Assembly: GCA_965199895.1 (NCBI GenBank)
Contig: CBDATJ010000004.1
Location: 1 to 21,193, forward strand
Direction of reading: 5' to 3'
Length of the DNA: 21,193 bases
From: Bin55 sp965199895
GTDB lineage: Bacteria > Pseudomonadota > Gammaproteobacteria > Pseudomonadales > Azotimanducaceae
Shown here: one piece after another, positions 8,491 through 15,553 of the stretch
Layout of the letters: each line of letters starts with the position of its first letter
Numbering within the stretch: the first letter of the stretch is position 1
Position numbers and translations under genes: made by a program
Notes under the pieces: model-generated
What the model was told of the DNA's origin: nothing
Seen by the model: the letters and a program-made list of their open reading frames with translations, nothing else
Database searches by the model: none

Positions 8491-10215
8491 TTAAGGCATG
8501 AGTCTCCGCTGATAGAAGTACCACTCAGCAAACACTAGAGCTAGCGCGAGTAGCAACAACCACGTGATCAGTTCCCACTGCGGGTATATCGAAGCTTCTC
8601 CTGTTGTTTCCATCATTGTGGAGGCGGTGGTGGGTTGAGTTGTCGAAGTTTCGTCTAGTAGTGATACTACTCCGGGAATTTCTTCGGCTCCGAGAGTTTC
8701 ACCCGCTAAATTTTGAATGAAATAGGTACCGACTGCGTACGCCGACAACGTGTCGGTGTCGACTAACGAAGAACCTGAACTTTGTTCGATAGGTCGCTTG
8801 CCTGCTGCGAGATACGCGTACCATGGTTCTTCATTAGATAGAAAGCGGATGGTTTTGGACACAAACAGTGGGAAGCTAAAGCTATCTCTGAAGTTGAACT
8901 CGTCTTCGACGATGGGTTGCCAGATGGAAACGAATCGTTCGTCTCCGAGTTCCAGCATCACTTCAATTTCTCTTTCCATCTCTTCGGCGATGGCTGTGGC
9001 ATCAATCTGGTTGAGCCCCAAGGTTTCGAGTGATTGACGTAACGCAGATTCAGCATCTTCGTCTCCGTCGTAACCGATTAAAAACGCTGAGTCTTGCTCC
9101 TGTATGTTCACGATCCTGAGTGTGGGTAGGGTACTGTCCGCGTCTCCGGGTCCAAGAATTGCCACTTGTGCATTTTGGGGGTTGTTAACCACTAACAATG
9201 CTGCGTCTGCTTCTATCGCAGGAATCAGCGACTGAGGTACGTTTGCACCGAGTACGACGGTGATTTGAGATCGAGTGGGTAGGAGGACATTAGCGGTATT
9301 GTCAAATGCAAGATCATCCTCACCATCTAGGGTCACCACTAGTTCTAACCCATTTGCCAAAACATCTTTCAGTACCAAGTCACTCTCATTCACGTAATTG
9401 AGCGAGCTGATATCGATGGGTATATTGCCGACAGTAATGGTGAGATCGGACGGTGAAATCGTTTCGTCAGTTGTGTTGAGCACACGGACCAGAACGTCTA
9501 CTTTATCCCAATCGCCTGATGCTGGTTCACCGACACCGAGTGCGACGATTCCACGATTCGAGAAGTCTGGATCTTCATTGGTACGCATAGACACATTGAT
9601 GTTGTCGGGCAGATCATCTAACAGTTGCTGGGCGACGGGTACATTCCCATAGACGATGATGTTTCTTTCTCTTTCGTCATCGGTTGAGTCTCTCGCTAGG
9701 AGACGAATCTGGTCTTCGACTGTAGATCGTGCTGAAACTGGCTCGCGGTCAGCAAGTCGTCGTTCCAATATCAGGGTATCTTCACCGGGTGCTAGGAGTT
9801 TTAGGTTCTGTGATCCAGAGAAGTAAACTTCTCGATGATGCTTGGGATACTTCCCGACATCATTCATGAGTTGATTTTTGGACTCTTCGAACTGGCCAGC
9901 GACTCCGGCGTGTGCGGAGCCATCCAGTACCAGAATATTGAAGTCTTGATTGAAGTTTGCGCGGGTTTCGGGGTTTGAAAATCCCAGCCATAAAAGTGCA
10001 CAAATGAGCAGAATGAGGAGATAAGCCCACCAGTGTTTGAAACTTTGTCTGAAGACTCTGACGGGTGCATCGCGAACTGCTTCGGCCCAGAACAAAGTAG
10101 TAGGAACCGGGAGTCGGGTATATCGGATCCGTAGTTGCTGGAGCAAATACAGTCCCACCGCCAGAGCTGCTAAGCCACCCGCAAATACGAAGGGACTGAA
10201 AGTGAGAAAATTCAT
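8491..10215 (-). CDS. BatA-like membrane protein with a degenerate VWA domain
   Basis: The 574-aa protein has an N-terminal BatA (aerotolerance regulator N-terminal) region: membrane helices at about 8-26 and 62-79 around a conserved basic/aromatic loop (PVPTTLFW at 37-44). A VWA-like domain begins at about 90. Its MIDAS position reads D98-G-S-A-H102, so the last Ser of DxSxS is lost and metal binding may be impaired. The middle is soluble, acidic and rich in beta segments, and a single C-terminal helix (about 545-563) precedes a basic YQRRLMP end. The start ATG overlaps the TGA of the DUF58 gene (ATGA), and the stop abuts the ATG of the 831-aa VWA gene. This tight packing argues for a membrane complex of the DUF58, BatA-like and VWA products. 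No enzymatic motif is visible. Confidence 0.85.
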   Translation of the reverse strand: MNFLTFSPFVFAGGLAALAVGLYLLQQLRIRYTRLPVPTTLFWAEAVRDAPVRVFRQSFKHWWAYLLILLICALLWLGFSNPETRANFNQDFNILVLDGSAHAGVAGQFEESKNQLMNDVGKYPKHHREVYFSGSQNLKLLAPGEDTLILERRLADREPVSARSTVEDQIRLLARDSTDDERERNIIVYGNVPVAQQLLDDLPDNINVSMRTNEDPDFSNRGIVALGVGEPASGDWDKVDVLVRVLNTTDETISPSDLTITVGNIPIDISSLNYVNESDLVLKDVLANGLELVVTLDGEDDLAFDNTANVLLPTRSQITVVLGANVPQSLIPAIEADAALLVVNNPQNAQVAILGPGDADSTLPTLRIVNIQEQDSAFLIGYDGDEDAESALRQSLETLGLNQIDATAIAEEMEREIEVMLELGDERFVSIWQPIVEDEFNFRDSFSFPLFVSKTIRFLSNEEPWYAYLAAGKRPIEQSSGSSLVDTDTLSAYAVGTYFIQNLAGETLGAEEIPGVVSLLDETSTTQPTTASTMMETTGEASIYPQWELITWLLLLALALVFAEWYFYQRRLMP

Positions 10216-11117
10216 ACGATTAGATTTCTAGTTTGGAAGACCGTTGTCAATTGATCGAGGATATCTTCGTCGGCATCAATCTGCACCAGACCAGAACCCA
10301 TCGAAAGGGCTAAGTCTGTCAACGACTGACTGAAGTCTTGGTAAATCCTCTTGTACTCACGTATCACGTGAGGTTCGACAGTAACGTCGATAGCACCGTC
10401 GGTTTCACAATCGACAAGCCTTAAATCACCCACTATGTCGGGGTTGGTTGTCGGCTCGGCATCTTCTTTTTTTGTGAGCTGAAGAATCAGAATCTTGTGT
10501 CGGCAGCCACGGAGAGCCTTTTGAATAGCACTGAGGCCTGCAGGATCAAAAAAATCGGACACAATGACTAGCAAACCTCGACGAAGTTTACGACTCGAAA
10601 AGTCACTGATCACGTCTGAAAGATTCGTGCCACTGAGCTCATGCATATTCGCCATTTGACGAGCTAAAGATATTAGCTGTCGCTTGGAAGAAATAGGCTT
10701 GCTATTCATGTCGAGTTCATCTGAAAACGAAAAGACCGAAACCCGATCATGCTGTCGTGCTGCAATGGCTGCCAGAGCTAGTGCCGAACGCATCCCGGCT
10801 CGAATTCGAGGCGGGCTTTCCAAGAACATGCTCTTAGAAAGGTCCAGCAATAGGTAAAGCGGAAGGTCTTGGTACTCTTCGAAGATGTGTACGTAGAGTC
10901 TCCCCAGTCGACGGTAGATATTCCAGTCTACGGATCGAAGATCGTCTCCTGGGACATAAGCCTTAAAGTCTTTGAACTCTTGTCCAAATCCCCGATCATG
11001 AGACAATTGCTCACCGTGTTTACCCTGACGAATGAAGCGTTTGATCCGTAGATCAAACACTTCAAGGGCACTTAAAAATTCTGCGTCGAATAGTTCATCG
11101 AACGTCAATTCGGGCAC
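10212..11117 (-). CDS. DUF58 family protein (MoxR-associated VWA-like)
   Basis: The 301-aa protein shows the DUF58 signature clearly: G-x-E-F-K-D-F-x-A-Y-x-P-G-D-D (about 45-59), then R61-S-V-D-W (61-65), leading into a VWA-type core with D92-L-S-K-S96 and an IVSDFFDP strand (185-192). Length is typical for the family. DUF58 genes nearly always lie beside moxR ATPase genes, as here, and are thought to act as soluble adaptors linking the ATPase to membrane VWA proteins. The start is GTG at 11117-11115, chosen because a good Shine-Dalgarno (AGGAGT) lies 8 bases upstream. The gene ends in a 4-base ATGA overlap with the BatA-like gene. Confidence 0.95.
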   Translation of the reverse strand: MPELTFDELFDAEFLSALEVFDLRIKRFIRQGKHGEQLSHDRGFGQEFKDFKAYVPGDDLRSVDWNIYRRLGRLYVHIFEEYQDLPLYLLLDLSKSMFLESPPRIRAGMRSALALAAIAARQHDRVSVFSFSDELDMNSKPISSKRQLISLARQMANMHELSGTNLSDVISDFSSRKLRRGLLVIVSDFFDPAGLSAIQKALRGCRHKILILQLTKKEDAEPTTNPDIVGDLRLVDCETDGAIDVTVEPHVIREYKRIYQDFSQSLTDLALSMGSGLVQIDADEDILDQLTTVFQTRNLIV

Positions 11118-11125
11118 GTACTGTT

Positions 11126-11131
11126 ACTCCT
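11126..11131 (-). promoter_or_regulatory. Ribosome binding site deciding the GTG start of the DUF58 gene
   Basis: On the minus strand this reads AGGAGT, 8 bases before the GTG codon at 11117-11115 and within the 19-bp gap after the MoxR stop codon. It is one of the few strong Shine-Dalgarno sites in this operon and supports the GTG start. Confidence 0.75.
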
Positions 11132-11136
11132 GGTCT

Positions 11137-12162
11137 TTAGTTGACTGAGTGTGGAGTCTTGACGTGTCCTAAGATGTCGTCGATTAGATCATCGGTAGTG
11201 ATGTTGGTCGCTTGCGCTTGGAAGTTCAGAATCATTCTGTGGCGCAGTACCCCATGAGCTATAGTCTTGATATCGTCGGTGCTCACCGAATATCGGTTGT
11301 TCAATAGTGCTTGGACCTTTCCAGCAAGCATGAGTCCTTGTACTCCACGAGGGCTGGATCCTAGCAGGACAAACTCATTCACCCGCTCGGGAGCATATTT
11401 GCTGTCGGGTTGCGTAGCCATGACTAGCTGAACCGCATAACTCTTCACGTTTGCTGGTACTGCGACACCGCGGGCAACTTCTCGGAGTTGCATGATGGTC
11501 TCACCATCAGTGACTGGTTGAATATCGATATCTGCGGTACCAGTGGTTCGGTCAACAATGTCAGTGTACTCATGTTCTTCTGGATAACCGACGACGAGTT
11601 TAAACAAGAAACGGTCGAGTTGTGCTTCGGGTAGTGGGTACGTACCTTCTTGTTCGACGGGGTTTTGGGTAGCCATCACACAGTAGGGTTCTTCGAGTAC
11701 GATCGTTCGATTACCCACAGTGACTTGTTTTTCCTGCATGGCTTCAAGCAGTGCAGACTGAGTCTTTGGGGTAGCTCGGTTAATTTCGTCAGCCAGAATG
11801 AGGTTGCTAATGAGTGGGCCTTGTTGGAAGTTCAACTCGTGGCCACCGCCGGCGGTTTCGGACAACACCATGGTGCCTTGAATATCGGCTGGCATCATGT
11901 CTGGCGTGAACTGGATTCTTGAGAAGCCCAGGTGTACTGCTTCACTTAAGCATCGTACGATCATGGTCTTTCCGAGTCCCGGAACCCCTTCAAGGAGGAC
12001 ATGTCCGCCTGCGAGTAATGCAGTGAGTACACCGTCGATGACATCGGATTGTCCGACCATCATCTTGTTGATCTCTGATCTTATGTCGTTGAATACCTTC
12101 CTAAAGTGAGCGGCCTGTTCTGCTGCTTGATTTTCAGTTCCGGTGGTTGCGTATTCTGCCAT
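11137..12162 (-). CDS. MoxR-family AAA+ ATPase
   Basis: The 341-aa protein is a standard MoxR ATPase: Walker A GVPGLGKT (59-66), Walker B LILADEIN (121-128), sensor 1 in CVMATQNPVEQEGTYPLPEA with N167, an arginine-finger candidate in QLDRF (R184), and sensor 2 in SSPRGVQGL (R272). The C-terminal lid domain is complete. MoxR proteins are cytoplasmic hexameric chaperone-like ATPases that act with VWA-domain partners to mature or activate protein complexes, often by metal or cofactor insertion. Four following genes (DUF58, BatA-like, double VWA, TPR) fit that pairing. It sits 30 bp after the 509-aa gene and 19 bp before DUF58. The ribosome site is weak (AAAAGAGAAAA upstream). Family is certain; the client is unknown. 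Confidence 0.97.
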   Translation of the reverse strand: MAEYATTGTENQAAEQAAHFRKVFNDIRSEINKMMVGQSDVIDGVLTALLAGGHVLLEGVPGLGKTMIVRCLSEAVHLGFSRIQFTPDMMPADIQGTMVLSETAGGGHELNFQQGPLISNLILADEINRATPKTQSALLEAMQEKQVTVGNRTIVLEEPYCVMATQNPVEQEGTYPLPEAQLDRFLFKLVVGYPEEHEYTDIVDRTTGTADIDIQPVTDGETIMQLREVARGVAVPANVKSYAVQLVMATQPDSKYAPERVNEFVLLGSSPRGVQGLMLAGKVQALLNNRYSVSTDDIKTIAHGVLRHRMILNFQAQATNITTDDLIDDILGHVKTPHSVN

Positions 12163-12192
12163 GCTGTAATTTTCTCTTTTGGTTAGACAGGG

Positions 12193-13722
12193 TTAGTTGT
12201 TGGTGGATTGGGGTGCATCGGACTCTTCTCTTAGTCCAATGAAGTATTTTTCAATGGTGTCCAGTTGAAACGGAGTAAATTGAGGTCGAGGGAATACACC
12301 GACTACTTCATCAATTTCACCCCGGCTTTCACTTTCAGTATTCACCACTTCGTTGGGTACGGGGACAGCGCGTTCTCGTTGAACTTTGATGCGGCCGACG
12401 TTCAGTTGGGATCGGAGTTTATCCGGCATGGGAACTCCGAGTAGCATTGCTGCAACGCCTCGGGTTTTCTTCAGTCCGCCTGGACCTCCTCTACCGTTAG
12501 CGTTTGGATTCTCTTCGTCACCGACACCCGATGGAGAGAGTTGTCTATCTACGGGTGCCTTGCGTTGGTTAAGCATAGGTTTAGCAGCGCTAGCTGCCTC
12601 CTGTTCTTCGTCTTCTTCGTCGTCAGATTCTTGATCGACATCGTCGTCAAAATCATCTTGTTTGGAGCGTGATAGTTGTTCCAACATTTCGGTTGAGGCA
12701 GACTGTCGTCCAGAACCCGAGCCTTTACCACCTGCGATACCGCTAGCAGTGTCGTCTTTCTCGTTTTCTTTTGCGTCTTTTTGATCTGGGGACTTCTTGT
12801 TACTTCGTTCATTGGCTTCGGGTTGTTCGTCTTCCTTCTTTTCGGGATTACCTTTACCAGAAATGTTCGAAGCTGCTTGACCCGGTTGATTTTCTTGGGA
12901 AGCCATACCGCTCAAGCCAGTTTGCATGGATTCTCTCGGGACACTTCCTGCTTGTTGTGCCTCAGTAATTGAAGAATCGGTAGGTGAAGCTTGTTCTCCT
13001 TCGACTACTTTCGTTTGACGCTGCTCTTCGGGGTCGCGCACATCTCTTTGAGACAAAGTTCGGCTTCCTTTCTCTTCATCTCTTCGTTCGGGAACCACGA
13101 GTTGTTCATCACCTTGGGTCACAGCCATTTGGGGATCAACGGTTTCGTACACTTCGTCCACTTCAGCTGGATCGAATTGCAGCGCATTGGTTGTTAACGC
13201 GAGAGCAAAAATAACCAGTGCTGCAATCAGTTGTTGCCAATTGATGGAGTTCATTGCGGGACGAGCAATCTCGATCTTGCCCAGCTTTTTTTGCAGGGCC
13301 TCTTCGGCAAATTTTGCTGCATCTTGAACGGTAGCTTGTTCGAAGGTGGTGGTGTGTTCTTTCACACTGTACTCGTCGGCAGCTTGTAGTCGATCTTTGA
13401 GTTGGAGCTCGCGATCAAACAGGGCGAGGGAAGTCTTGCGATCAACGTGACCAAAAGAGAAACCGATGAGTGCCCAGAGCCCAAGAAAGGTCAAAGGAAC
13501 AGCGAGGGCTATGACGATGGTCAGTAGCAAGCCGAGTGGCCAAATACTGCCCCCATCAATCATTTCATACACTCGTACAACGAGATACACAACCGGCACT
13601 ATCAGGGAGATAAAGCCTAAGAAAGGCCAAGCCTTTTCCATAGACTCTTTGAAGGCGAATCTGCGGAGGTATCGCGATCCTTTGTTAGCGAGTTGATCTA
13701 GGTTTTGTCGAAGTTCGGTCAT
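12193..13722 (-). CDS. Membrane protein with long acidic disordered tail, first gene of the MoxR/VWA operon
   Basis: I do not recognise a named family with confidence. The 509-aa protein has two N-terminal membrane segments (about 33-54 and 62-90), a helical charged segment (about 92-155; DRELQLKDRLQAADEYS), and a third membrane helix (about 163-181). Residues about 190-430 are low complexity and very rich in Gln, Glu, Asp, Ser, Gly and Lys, including an acidic run around 365-390. A more ordered C-terminus (about 420-500) contains LLGVPMPDKLRSQL and a Pro/Phe-rich segment. It resembles, in layout only, the DUF4175-type proteins sometimes found in MoxR/VWA clusters. The ATG at 13722 is the only sensible start, because an in-frame TGA lies two codons upstream. 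It is the promoter-proximal gene, 30 bp ahead of moxR, and is probably an inner-membrane component or assembly platform. Confidence 0.85.
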   Translation of the reverse strand: MTELRQNLDQLANKGSRYLRRFAFKESMEKAWPFLGFISLIVPVVYLVVRVYEMIDGGSIWPLGLLLTIVIALAVPLTFLGLWALIGFSFGHVDRKTSLALFDRELQLKDRLQAADEYSVKEHTTTFEQATVQDAAKFAEEALQKKLGKIEIARPAMNSINWQQLIAALVIFALALTTNALQFDPAEVDEVYETVDPQMAVTQGDEQLVVPERRDEEKGSRTLSQRDVRDPEEQRQTKVVEGEQASPTDSSITEAQQAGSVPRESMQTGLSGMASQENQPGQAASNISGKGNPEKKEDEQPEANERSNKKSPDQKDAKENEKDDTASGIAGGKGSGSGRQSASTEMLEQLSRSKQDDFDDDVDQESDDEEDEEQEAASAAKPMLNQRKAPVDRQLSPSGVGDEENPNANGRGGPGGLKKTRGVAAMLLGVPMPDKLRSQLNVGRIKVQRERAVPVPNEVVNTESESRGEIDEVVGVFPRPQFTPFQLDTIEKYFIGLREESDAPQSTNN

Positions 13723-14111
13723 CGTTCATCTACCATTCGTAGTGAGTCATTTGGACTGTCCAGAGTCAATACCACATTGTGTGCAGTCTAACAGCTGCGA
13801 CATTCCCACCTATTTATTAGGCCTAATTAAACAGGCATTTTACACAGTCAAGAGGCTCGGTAGGACACGGTTTGGCTGCTATTTCATCTCAAATAGATGA
13901 GTGATTTATACGAATAAATTTGAACAATACGGCGAACGAATCTATCGATGAATACTGAATTGATCTCAGTGGGTTGGGTCAGGTGGATTTTGAGAGAACT
14001 CATCAGAGTGCAATGACCCAGGAGTTCAGTGTGGTTAACGATAAGTTCACCGAGTTTAGTTGGACATTCTTCTTAAAATGTTTGCTCCTCTGAAATTCCG
14101 CTAATATCCTC
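13723..14111. promoter_or_regulatory. Divergent intergenic region between the MoxR operon and cyoE
   Basis: These 389 bp must carry promoters for the minus-strand MoxR/VWA operon and the plus-strand cyoE. No convincing consensus -35/-10 pair stands out in either direction. A minus-strand TTGACT (13846-13851) has only a poor -10 at the expected spacing. AT-rich symmetrical elements are present: ATTAGGCCTAAT (13816-13827), a TCATCT/AGATGA hairpin (13884-13900) and TTTAT-ACGA-ATAAA (13905-13918). I see no credible gene here. Confidence 0.5.
13816..13827. promoter_or_regulatory. 12-bp perfect palindrome, possible operator
   Basis: ATTAGGCCTAAT is perfectly self-complementary, and two further bases on each side (TT/AA) pair after one mismatch. 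It lies about 95 bp upstream of the 509-aa gene and about 20 bp from a minus-strand TTGACT, a place where a dimeric repressor could act. No regulator is identified, so this is inference from symmetry and position. Confidence 0.3.
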
Positions 14112-15002
14112 ATGAGCCGACTTTTGGGTCTCCTAGACATGACCAAGCCCCGCGTGGTTTTGCTCATGCTGGCCTGTGCTTTAGTCGGTATGTTGTTAGC
14201 CGTTCAGGAAGTCCTTCCCTTGGTTACCATGGTTTGGGGACTCCTCGGGATCGCTTTGGTTGCTGGTAGTGCAGCCGCTATCAACCATGTGGTTGACGTT
14301 CGGATCGATGAGCAAATGGCAAGAACTCAAAGCCGCCCGGTACCTACCGGGTTAGTGCGACCCATAGAAGGACTGATATTCGCAGGAGTTCTTGGGGTCG
14401 TGGGCGTTTCGATCCTGTTCTTTCTGGTCACCCCCCTTGCTGCGTGGCTCAATGTGATTTCTTGGGCGGGGTACGGGTTGATCTACTCACTTTTTCTCAA
14501 ACACAACACCTCCCAAAACATCGTTATCGGTGGTCTTTTTGGCGCAGCACCCCCACTATTGGGGTGGGTGGCTATTACCAACTCAATCTCTGCTGAAGCA
14601 TTGGTATTGGTAGCTATCATCTTTATGTGGACTCCACCGCATTTTTGGGCATTAGCGATAGATCGGATCAAGGACTACGAGTCTGCGGGGGTACCGATGT
14701 TACCGCTCACACATGGAGATCGATATACCCGTTGGTCGATTTTGGTATATACGATACTGTTATTTGTAACCACTCTCATCCCGGTGTTCATTGCGATGAG
14801 TGGATGGCTCTACCTAGTCACGGCATTAGTTCTCGGTGCAATCTATGTTGGGTATTCGGTGATGATGTTGGTGGCTGATGATCCCACTCTACCCATTAAA
14901 TCATTTAGATATTCGATAGTTTATCTCGCGGTACTGTTCTTTGGACTGTTACTTGATCACTATTTGGTCGCTCCCTTCCAATACACGGCTCCATTAGTCT
15001 AG
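14112..15002 (+). CDS. cyoE: Protoheme IX farnesyltransferase (haem O synthase)
   Basis: The 296-aa protein belongs to the UbiA prenyltransferase superfamily and has CyoE/CtaB features. The first Asp-rich motif is N58-H-V-V-D62-V-R-I-D66, followed by the signature MARTQSRPVPTG (69-80). The second is D184-R-I-K-D188-Y followed by ESAGVPMLPLTHG (190-202). About eight hydrophobic helices and the length match the family. It transfers a farnesyl group from farnesyl diphosphate to haem B in the inner membrane, giving haem O for haem-copper oxidases. It is monocistronic here, pointing away from the MoxR operon, with no oxidase subunit or ctaA gene adjacent. The ribosome site upstream of the ATG is weak. 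Also named ctaB. Confidence 0.96.
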   Translation: MSRLLGLLDMTKPRVVLLMLACALVGMLLAVQEVLPLVTMVWGLLGIALVAGSAAAINHVVDVRIDEQMARTQSRPVPTGLVRPIEGLIFAGVLGVVGVSILFFLVTPLAAWLNVISWAGYGLIYSLFLKHNTSQNIVIGGLFGAAPPLLGWVAITNSISAEALVLVAIIFMWTPPHFWALAIDRIKDYESAGVPMLPLTHGDRYTRWSILVYTILLFVTTLIPVFIAMSGWLYLVTALVLGAIYVGYSVMMLVADDPTLPIKSFRYSIVYLAVLFFGLLLDHYLVAPFQYTAPLV

Positions 15003-15057
15003 TTCGAAATCACTTTCGACTAAATTTGAAAGAATTCGTCAGAAATTTGTATTTCTG
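15000..15057 (+). terminator. Two hairpins after cyoE, possible terminator
   Basis: The first hairpin pairs TAGT-t-CGAAA with TTTCGACTA around a TCAC loop (15000-15022) and overlaps the cyoE stop codon. The second is a perfect 7-bp stem, CAGAAAT/ATTTCTG, with a TTGT loop (15040-15057). Neither is followed by a clear T-run, so intrinsic termination is only moderately likely. Confidence 0.3.
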
Positions 15058-15117
15058 GGGAACTATTTTGGACTAGCTTGTTCGAAGTTAGTGATCATTA
15101 GAAGCGCTGTCAATCAT

Positions 15118-15156
15118 TTGATTTGATGGATCTATTTCAATATAATATAATATAAT
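15118..15156 (+). promoter_or_regulatory. Sigma70-type promoter made of 5-bp repeats
   Basis: TTGATT (15118-15123) lies exactly 17 bp from TATAAT (15141-15146), and TTGATG (15123-15128) lies exactly 17 bp from the next TATAAT (15146-15151). A third TATAAT follows at 15151-15156. Both elements are tandem 5-bp repeats (TTGAT twice, TATAA three times), so two registers each give a near-consensus promoter. It would start transcription near 15153-15163 toward the possible small gene at 15280. This is the best promoter-like sequence I found in the window. Confidence 0.65.
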
Positions 15157-15163
15157 GGTCGCA

Positions 15164-15182
15164 GGACAAGGAAATCTTGTTC
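15164..15182 (+). other. Stem-loop at the predicted transcript 5' end
   Basis: GGACAAG pairs with CTTGTTC (one G-U) around a GAAAT loop. It falls within the first 20 or so bases after the predicted start site of the promoter at 15118-15156, where a 5' stem-loop could stabilise a small RNA or leader. Confidence 0.35.
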
Positions 15183-15279
15183 TAGACGTAAAGATTGGCC
15201 AAAAGCTGATCTGACAACTTTGTGTGAATCCAAAAGAGACACACGCTTCATTAATTCCTCACAAGGGGGTATGTATCTC

Positions 15280-15489
15280 ATGAGCATTAAGTCTCGTTCT
15301 TTTGTTAGTGTAGCAGTTCGTCCACTGTGGAATGCATGGATGAGATTCGGTAACCACAACCTGTCGTTGGGGTCGTTCCGTTCCAACTCAGCTGACGATT
15401 TTGAAAAGCCAGCGTGTTACTGTGTCGAACCAGGGTCTCGTATGGGTTCGAATCGATGTTCCCACTGCGAGTGTGAAGGCAGCCCATAG
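15280..15489 (+). CDS. Possible 69-aa Cys-rich small protein, or a non-coding transcript
   Basis: The reading frame has an AAGGGGG ribosome site (15263-15269) 10 bases before ATG 15280. An in-frame ATG at 15271 is too close to it, and another at 15220 has no such site. The product has a basic, moderately hydrophobic N-terminal half (FVSVAVRPLWNAWMRFG at 8-24) and a Cys-rich end: C46, C48, C60, C63, C65, arranged CxC-x11-CxxCxC. That spacing could bind a metal or form disulfides. I recognise no family. Support comes from the strong promoter upstream, the ribosome site and a terminator-like hairpin just after the stop, giving a neat transcript of about 365 bases. Against it, minus-strand frames are also open here and composition is not strongly protein-like. 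A small regulatory RNA is an alternative. Confidence 0.35.
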   Translation: MSIKSRSFVSVAVRPLWNAWMRFGNHNLSLGSFRSNSADDFEKPACYCVEPGSRMGSNRCSHCECEGSP

Positions 15490-15501
15490 CTTGAATAGTT
15501 G

Positions 15502-15527
15502 AGTGAACTTTGGATTCACTTTGTTCT
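15502..15527 (+). terminator. Terminator-like hairpin between convergent genes
   Basis: A perfect 6-bp stem, AGTGAA (15502-15507) with TTCACT (15515-15520), has a 7-base loop and is followed by the T-rich TTGTTCT. It lies 12 bp after the small frame's stop and 27 bp from the 3' end of the convergent hydrolase gene. It suits plus-strand transcription better than minus. The stem is short, so strength is uncertain. Confidence 0.4.
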
Positions 15528-15553
15528 AGTCTGTGATAGAGAATCGACTACTG

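Noticed and set aside
8491..10215. Possible frameshift between the DUF58 and BatA-like genes because they overlap
   Set aside because: The overlap is a normal 4-base ATGA coupling, and both proteins have complete, family-typical ends.
12549..12812. 87-codon minus-strand frame inside the 509-aa gene
   Set aside because: It is an out-of-frame shadow of the low-complexity Asp/Glu/Lys-rich region and has no independent support.
15445..15454. GGTTCGAATC resembling a tRNA or tmRNA T-arm
   Set aside because: The bases around it cannot form the 5-bp T stem, and there is no acceptor stem or CCA end.
15132..15487. Minus-strand frames of 84 and 60 codons over the small plus-strand frame
   Set aside because: Neither has a ribosome site or a recognisable composition, and one runs through the plus-strand promoter.
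15280..15489. Reading the Cys-rich small protein as a RiPP precursor matured by the neighbouring radical-SAM enzyme
   Set aside because: The radical-SAM protein is clearly FbiC (Fo synthase), and no peptide-maturation enzyme, recognition domain or leader motif is present.
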